Shown: in pieces, positions 1 to 3,305 of the stretch | Layout: the number at the start of each line of letters is the position of its first letter | Position numbering within the stretch: the first letter of the stretch is position 1 | From: Clostridia bacterium | Lineage (GTDB): Bacteria; Bacillota; Clostridia; Christensenellales; Borkfalkiaceae | DNA length: 5,947 bases | Direction of reading: 5' to 3' | Assembly: GCA_900769565.1 (NCBI GenBank) | Contig: CAAGHC010000099.1 | Location: 1-5,947 of the forward strand | The notes under the pieces: generated by a model | Seen by the model: the letters and a program-made list of their open reading frames with translations, nothing else | Told to the model about the DNA's origin: nothing | Database searches by the model: none | Made by a program: the position numbers and the translations under genes

Positions 1-5
1 AGGTG
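1..5 (+). promoter_or_regulatory. Ribosome binding site of the apbE-like gene (cut by window edge)
   Basis: AGGTG lies nine bases before the ATG at 15 and fits a Shine-Dalgarno core whose 5' part falls outside the window. It decides the start. The in-frame GTG at 3 overlaps this site and the TTG at 6 directly abuts it, so neither can use it, whereas the ATG at 15 has normal spacing and opens directly into a signal peptide. Confidence 0.6.
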
Positions 6-14
6 TTGTTAAGT

Positions 15-1127
15 ATGAAATTTTTCAGGCAAATTTGCTCGATTATTTTAATAATTGCCATGATTACCGCTGTCGGATGCAAAAAACAAGGCTCGGCTGT
101 GGATATGACTTACTTTAAAACTTCTATCCACGTGCAAACCCACGATAAGCCTTTAAGCCAACAAACGATAAGCAATTTAAACGATTTGTTTTTATCGCTC
201 GAAGAAGAATTTTCTTTTTCTAAAGACAATTCTTTAGTGAATAAAATCAACCGTGCAAGTGTTAACGAGAAAATAGCACTTTCCGAGCGTGGTTTAGAAG
301 TTTTATCGCTAGCGACTAATTACTATAATATTACGGATAAAAAGTTTAACCCTGCAGTATATTCTTTATCCGAACTTTGGCAATTTGCCCCGACCTTTAA
401 CAGTCAAAATTTTACCATTCCTAACCAAGAAGATATTGATAAAATACTGTCTTCAAACGCAACGGATTTTTCTTTAATTTCTATTGATGAAGACTATAAT
501 TTAACCAAAACTAACGCTGACGTAAAAATAGATTTAGGTGGAATTCTTAAAGGTTATGCTACCGACCTTGCCGTAAAAATTTTAAAAGCCGACGGGCACG
601 ACTCGGGATATATAAGCGTGGGTGGTAGCAGTCTTAACTTGCTAAACGTGGACGAACTAGGTATTCGCCACCCCCGTCCTACTAACGAGTTGCAAAACGT
701 TTTAACCGTTAACTGTAAGGGGCTATCCGACCTACCCGTTTCCACAAGTGGCGATTACGAAAGGTATCATCAAGTAGGCTACAATCGCTACTCGCATATA
801 ATAGACGGTAAAACGGGTTATCCTACCGACACGGGTGTAATTAGCGCAACCGTTATCGGCAAAGTTGTTGACGGTTACAGCGGTGCGTTTGGCGACGCTA
901 TAACGACTGCAATTTGTCTATGCGCACACGCCCCTAGCGACCAAAATAGCGAACTCGTTAAATTTTTAAATAAACTGACGGCGGAAAATCCCGACCTTTC
1001 GGTTTTCGTTTTTGTTGAACAGGGCGATTACAAAGCCTTACTAACGAACGAGTTGGACGAGCGATTTACACTGTTAGATACGACCTATAAAATTGAAAAA
1101 CTTAATCCTAAAATACTTAAAGGCTGA
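15..1127 (+). CDS. apbE: FAD:protein FMN transferase, ApbE family lipoprotein
   Basis: Predicted 370-residue ApbE enzyme, which transfers FMN from FAD to a Ser/Thr of exported target proteins, using Mg2+, on the outer face of the membrane. Residues 1-22 form a lipoprotein signal peptide: Lys/Arg near the start, a hydrophobic stretch, then lipobox A-V-G-C with Cys22 as the lipid site. Family motifs appear in order: DLGGILKGYATD (173-184), SVGGSS (201-206), GIRHP (216-220), STSGDYERY (243-251), HIIDGKTGYP (261-270) and GDAITTA (293-299). In the last motif Asp294 and Thr298 have the D-x-x-x-T spacing of the metal site in characterised ApbE proteins. Length is normal for the family. The SVGG motif carries Ser where many homologues have Asn; whether this matters is unknown. 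The gene is convergent with the transporter operon, and its stop codon lies in the terminator stem. Its own promoter is outside the window. No FMN-acceptor protein is visible nearby. The family call is very secure; the target is unknown. Confidence 0.95.
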   Translation: MKFFRQICSIILIIAMITAVGCKKQGSAVDMTYFKTSIHVQTHDKPLSQQTISNLNDLFLSLEEEFSFSKDNSLVNKINRASVNEKIALSERGLEVLSLATNYYNITDKKFNPAVYSLSELWQFAPTFNSQNFTIPNQEDIDKILSSNATDFSLISIDEDYNLTKTNADVKIDLGGILKGYATDLAVKILKADGHDSGYISVGGSSLNLLNVDELGIRHPRPTNELQNVLTVNCKGLSDLPVSTSGDYERYHQVGYNRYSHIIDGKTGYPTDTGVISATVIGKVVDGYSGAFGDAITTAICLCAHAPSDQNSELVKFLNKLTAENPDLSVFVFVEQGDYKALLTNELDERFTLLDTTYKIEKLNPKILKG

Positions 1128-1147
1128 AACAAAAAGTTTCAGCCTTT
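1119..1147. terminator. Bidirectional intrinsic terminator between apbE and the permease gene
   Basis: A perfect 12-bp inverted repeat (AAAGGCTGAAAC at 1119-1130, GTTTCAGCCTTT at 1136-1147) encloses a five-base A loop. T-rich sequence follows the stem on both strands: GGTTTTATATTA on plus, AAGTATTTTAGG on minus. It can therefore end apbE transcripts rightward and permease transcripts leftward. The apbE stop codon (1125-1127) is inside the left arm, and the permease stop is 13 bases from the right arm. Confidence 0.9.
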
Positions 1148-1160
1148 GGTTTTATATTAG

Positions 1161-1919
1161 TTATCGCCATTCACCGACTTTATCGGATATTTTATTAAAA
1201 ATAAATTCTATTATAACGCCGATAATCACGGTAGCGCAAACTAATGCAAACATTCTAGCAACTTCAAAATATACCTTTGCAGTGTTGAGTAAGTATCCTA
1301 TCGAACGAGCAGTTTGAGCAATTACTTCGGCAGCAACCATAAGTTTAAAGTTTAAGGATATTCCACTTCCAACTATTCTATATACTGACGGTAACGCTTG
1401 TGGTAGTTGAACTAACAAAAACACCTGTTTTTCATCTGCGCCATCCACCCTACCTGCCTCTGCAACCGTTTTATCTTGCGACGAAAAAGCGCTCTTTAGC
1501 CCTGTGTAAACGGTGGGCAAAACCACTAGCACCGTCACGATTATAGACGAAACAAAAGAGTTTGTCCAAAAGAGCAAAAGTAGTACGACGGCAATAGTCG
1601 GTAACGCTCTCATAATACTAGTAACCGTGTCGGCTATAGAATTTACAACCATGCACTTTAACGCAAAAACCGAAAGAATAAAGGCAAATACGAAAGATAA
1701 AACGAAAGCAATAATACTTCTTAAAAGGGTCATAAAAAAGGCAAGGTAAAATTCCGAACTTTTAAGCAAACTAAAAAACTCGGTTGCCGTTTGTTTTAAG
1801 GACGGCAAAACGTAACCGTTCCCGATAATCGCGCTCGCTATCGCCCAAAAGACAAGTATGGCAAGCACGGTTACAATCGGAAGTATTAAATTTAAGGTTT
1901 TATCTTTTTTCTCTTTCAT
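1161..1919 (-). CDS. ABC transporter permease, NitT/TauT (SsuC/TauC-like) class
   Basis: A 252-residue inner-membrane permease of a small-molecule importer. I see about six hydrophobic helices, near residues 10-32, 60-86, 104-118, 121-140, 180-200 and 222-241. The cytoplasmic coupling loop is clear at 152-177: VAEAGRVDGAD followed by LPQALP, the EAA-G-(x)n-LP signature that docks on the ATPase. Residues 102-118 (IMRALPTIAVVLLLLFW) match the R-x-x-P segment typical of the SsuC/TauC/ThiX group. Length is normal. The ATG directly follows the TAA of the binding-protein gene (TAAATG) and there is no purine-rich Shine-Dalgarno sequence, so translation is probably coupled to the upstream gene. It is the last gene of the operon, ended by the terminator at 1119-1147. 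No ATP-binding subunit gene accompanies it. The substrate cannot be told from the sequence. Nitrate, sulfonate, taurine, thiamine-precursor and riboflavin importers all use this fold. Confidence 0.92.
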   Translation of the reverse strand: MKEKKDKTLNLILPIVTVLAILVFWAIASAIIGNGYVLPSLKQTATEFFSLLKSSEFYLAFFMTLLRSIIAFVLSFVFAFILSVFALKCMVVNSIADTVTSIMRALPTIAVVLLLLFWTNSFVSSIIVTVLVVLPTVYTGLKSAFSSQDKTVAEAGRVDGADEKQVFLLVQLPQALPSVYRIVGSGISLNFKLMVAAEVIAQTARSIGYLLNTAKVYFEVARMFALVCATVIIGVIIEFIFNKISDKVGEWR

Positions 1920-2930
1920 TTACGCAAAAAAATCGTCGCTTATTGCTTTAGCAGAAGTTTGTTCTACACTAATAATTTTATCGATATAAGTCTTAACGGC
2001 AGTTTTCATACTTTCGCCGTCTTCAAAGTAAATTTTGCAGTTATCCACCACGTTCGCAGTAATGTTTGCCGAAACGAGTGATGCCGTTACACCTTCGGCT
2101 AGTTTAGCATTAACAGCATCAACTGCCGTCGCCGTGTTTTGTTTTATCCACTCAATATTATTGCCAAAAAGATTTTTCATGTTTTCAATACCGTCTTTGA
2201 ACGGTTCATAGAGAGATTTTCTAACCATTAGCACGGCTTGTGGGTAAGACTTCAATTGTCCGTCGTAAAGTTCTTGAACGTCCATTCTCGCCCATTCTCT
2301 ATTTGATGCAACTTTAGTTAAATTAGTACACGCAGGCTCGGGTAAAAGTCCTACCGATAGCGTACCCTGTTTAAGCATAGGTATCATATCTGGCGCAGAC
2401 TGAAAGTATCTCAACGTTATTTTTCCGTCGGTTGCCGTCTCGCCTTCTACCACGTCGGATAACAAGCCCTTATCCGAAAGTATTGCCTTAAAGGTTAAAT
2501 CGGGAACTAATCCACGTCCTATAACACCAACCACCTTACCTTTTAAGTCGTCAAGCGTACTAGAACCGTCACTACTCATTAGGTAAAGATTGCCGTGAGT
2601 AATAACTGCAACGCACACGTACGGGCTACTTTCGTTAGCCTTATAAAGTTTACTTGCAGCGTTTACGGGCATAACGATAAAATCGCCTTCGCCTTTAGTC
2701 ATTGCAGGTCCGATATTGCTTGACGAAACGACCTTATAAGTTATCTCACCGTCCATGCCGAAATTTTCACCGTCGTTAATGAATTTTGCAATAGCAAGCG
2801 CCGGCGCACCGTCGGGCGCAATAAAGGTTAACTTTTTAGGTCCGTTATCGCTCTTGTCAGAGCAACCTACTGCAAAAACAGCAGTTAAAAGCAATAAAAC
2901 AGAAATAATTAAAGTAATAAATTTTTTCAT
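1920..2930 (-). CDS. ABC transporter substrate-binding lipoprotein, NitT/TauT (NMT1/THI5-like) class
   Basis: A 336-residue extracellular solute-binding lipoprotein, the partner of the permease encoded immediately downstream. Residues 1-23 are a signal peptide with lipobox F-A-V-G-C (Cys23 lipid-modified). The mature part begins with the motif APDGAPALAIAKF (38-50). It goes on with GEGDFIVMPVNAASKLY (80-96), HGNLYLM (112-118), DLKGKVVGV (128-136), GLLPEPACTNL (194-204) and a C-terminal FEDGESMKTAVKTYIDKI (302-319). This order of motifs is that of a clostridial branch of COG0715-type binding proteins whose ligand I do not know. The start is set by GGAGG six bases before the ATG at 2930. The in-frame ATG at 2966 would put that site inside the coding region and spoil the signal peptide, so it is rejected. 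The gene is first in the operon, behind a long structured leader with a conditional terminator. Class is secure; ligand unassigned. Confidence 0.93.
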   Translation of the reverse strand: MKKFITLIISVLLLLTAVFAVGCSDKSDNGPKKLTFIAPDGAPALAIAKFINDGENFGMDGEITYKVVSSSNIGPAMTKGEGDFIVMPVNAASKLYKANESSPYVCVAVITHGNLYLMSSDGSSTLDDLKGKVVGVIGRGLVPDLTFKAILSDKGLLSDVVEGETATDGKITLRYFQSAPDMIPMLKQGTLSVGLLPEPACTNLTKVASNREWARMDVQELYDGQLKSYPQAVLMVRKSLYEPFKDGIENMKNLFGNNIEWIKQNTATAVDAVNAKLAEGVTASLVSANITANVVDNCKIYFEDGESMKTAVKTYIDKIISVEQTSAKAISDDFFA

Positions 2931-2936
2931 ATATTT

Positions 2937-2941
2937 CCTCC
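2937..2941 (-). promoter_or_regulatory. Ribosome binding site of the substrate-binding protein gene
   Basis: GGAGG on the minus strand, six bases (AAATAT) before the ATG at 2930. It is a strong consensus site and fixes the start of the binding protein. Confidence 0.9.
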
Positions 2942-2999
2942 AAAAATAAAATTTGATATAAGCCACAGTTTAGTTTTCCATATAGTTAGGCTCGTAAAA

Positions 3000-3044
3000 G
3001 GTTTCGAATGATATTGACCTTGTTGGTCATTAAAGTCGAAAACC
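3000..3044 (-). other. Stem with internal hairpin in the distal leader
   Basis: On the minus strand GGTTTTCGA (3044-3036) pairs with TCGAAACC (3007-3000), eight pairs with one bulged T. It encloses a perfect five-pair hairpin, TGACC-AACAA-GGTCA (3029-3015). Two small hairpins lie just before it: CGCA-TTTC-TGCG (3066-3055) and ACCG-TTT-CGGT (3052-3042). The latter competes with the outer stem for two or three bases. There is no T-tract after the stem, so it is not a terminator. Its role is unknown. Confidence 0.45.
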
Positions 3045-3082
3045 GAAACGGTAACGCAGAAATGCGAAGTTTATAAGCCCTT

Positions 3083-3122
3083 AAAAAACAAACGCCCTTG
3101 CTAAAATTATAAAGCAAAGGCG
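3083..3122 (-). terminator. Intrinsic terminator (attenuator) inside the transporter leader
   Basis: Minus-strand CGCCTTTGCT (3122-3113) pairs with AGCAAGGGCG (3102-3093): ten pairs with one G-U, around a ten-base A/T loop. It is followed at once by TTTGTTTTTT (3092-3083). It sits about 80-120 bases into the transcript and about 150 bases before the start codon, so if it folds constitutively the transporter genes would be silent. Its 5' arm is shared with the alternative stem described at 3113-3180. Confidence 0.82.
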
Positions 3123-3180
3123 GGACGTGAATCATCAAGCCATCAATTAGACTTGTAAATTCCAAATTCAATCCTTTGCT
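3113..3180 (-). promoter_or_regulatory. Candidate aptamer / antiterminator domain
   Basis: AGCAAAGG (3180-3173) is the exact complement of CCTTTGCT (3120-3113), which is eight of the ten bases of the terminator's 5' arm, so the two stems exclude each other. The 52 bases enclosed could fold further: TGAAT (3170-3166) with ATTCA (3132-3128), and CAAG with CTTG inside that. This is the layout of an ON-type transcriptional riboswitch, where stabilising the closing stem prevents termination. A protein-binding antiterminator would look the same. The pairing is seen in the sequence; the ligand-sensing role is inferred. Confidence 0.6.
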
Positions 3181-3211
3181 ATTAGGCGCACCTTTTAGTT
3201 TAGGTATTATT

Positions 3212-3241
3212 ATTGTAAACGATACTAAAAGCTTTTGTCAA
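3212..3241 (-). promoter_or_regulatory. Sigma-70/sigma-A promoter of the transporter operon
   Basis: A perfect -35 box TTGACA (3241-3236) and a -10 box TACAAT (3217-3212) are 18 bases apart on the minus strand. Transcription would begin at about 3205. It lies just after the terminator of the upstream gene, so the transporter operon should be an independent unit with its own leader. Confidence 0.85.
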
Positions 3242-3261
3242 GCAACTTAAACTAACAAATT

Positions 3262-3293
3262 AAAAACGGCGCTAATTTTTATAGCGCCGTTTT
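3262..3293 (-). terminator. Intrinsic terminator of the large repeat-protein gene
   Basis: A 12-bp perfect inverted repeat (AAAACGGCGCTA at 3263-3274, TAGCGCCGTTTT at 3282-3293) has a seven-base A/T loop. On the minus strand the GC-rich stem is followed by five T residues (3266-3262). It starts 12 bases after the stop codon at 3308-3306. The only gene reading into it is the large minus-strand gene. Confidence 0.9.
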
Positions 3294-3305
3294 GTTGTGC
3301 ATTCG

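Larger units (their letters stand above)
2931..3205 (-). ncRNA. Long structured 5' leader (candidate cis-regulatory RNA) of the transporter operon
   Basis: About 275 bases separate the likely transcription start (near 3205, downstream of the promoter at 3241-3212) from the ATG at 2930, far more than a simple leader needs. The 5' half holds an enclosed domain whose closing stem overlaps an intrinsic terminator. The 3' half holds a second folded segment and then the ribosome binding site. I compared it by eye with the conserved cores of the TPP, FMN, cobalamin, lysine, SAM, purine, glycine, ZTP, fluoride, guanidine-I, c-di-GMP and THF riboswitches and with the T-box. None matched. The architecture supports regulation by conditional termination. 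The ligand or trans-acting factor is unknown. Confidence 0.6.

Noticed and set aside
879..902. SGAF in ApbE as a self-flavinylation site like the [ST]GA[ST] motif.
   Set aside because: It lies in the conserved stretch before GDAITTA that forms the ApbE metal site, and the last position is Phe rather than Ser/Thr.
554..1749. Short open frames opposite apbE and the permease (for example 554-745 minus, 1513-1749 plus).
   Set aside because: They lie entirely antisense to well-identified genes, lack ribosome binding sites and have no recognisable motifs.
1926..1932. Run of seven T residues at the 3' end of the binding-protein gene as a slippage or frameshift site joining it to the permease.
   Set aside because: Inserting or deleting one base gives a stop within a few codons in both cases (TGA across the permease start, or TAA soon after), so no fusion protein could form.
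2931..2966. Upstream ATG at 2966 as start of the binding protein.
   Set aside because: The 12 extra residues would encode the GGAGG site itself and precede the signal peptide. The ATG at 2930 has an ideal site and a normal lipoprotein signal.
3105..3110. TATAAT on the minus strand in the attenuator loop as a second promoter.
   Set aside because: No acceptable -35 box is found 16-18 bases upstream; TTGATG is about 21 bases away. The A/T-rich loop explains it.
2986..3171. A 61-codon minus-strand reading frame in the leader, possible small protein or leader peptide.
   Set aside because: It starts with TTG at no useful distance from a ribosome binding site (AAAGGA abuts it), and the inner ATG has none. 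The frame runs through the terminator hairpin and the other stems. It is better explained as RNA structure.
3262..3293. 12-bp inverted repeat as a transposon end or operator.
   Set aside because: Its position 12 bases after a stop codon, GC-rich stem and T-tract make it an ordinary intrinsic terminator; no matching repeat is seen elsewhere in the window.
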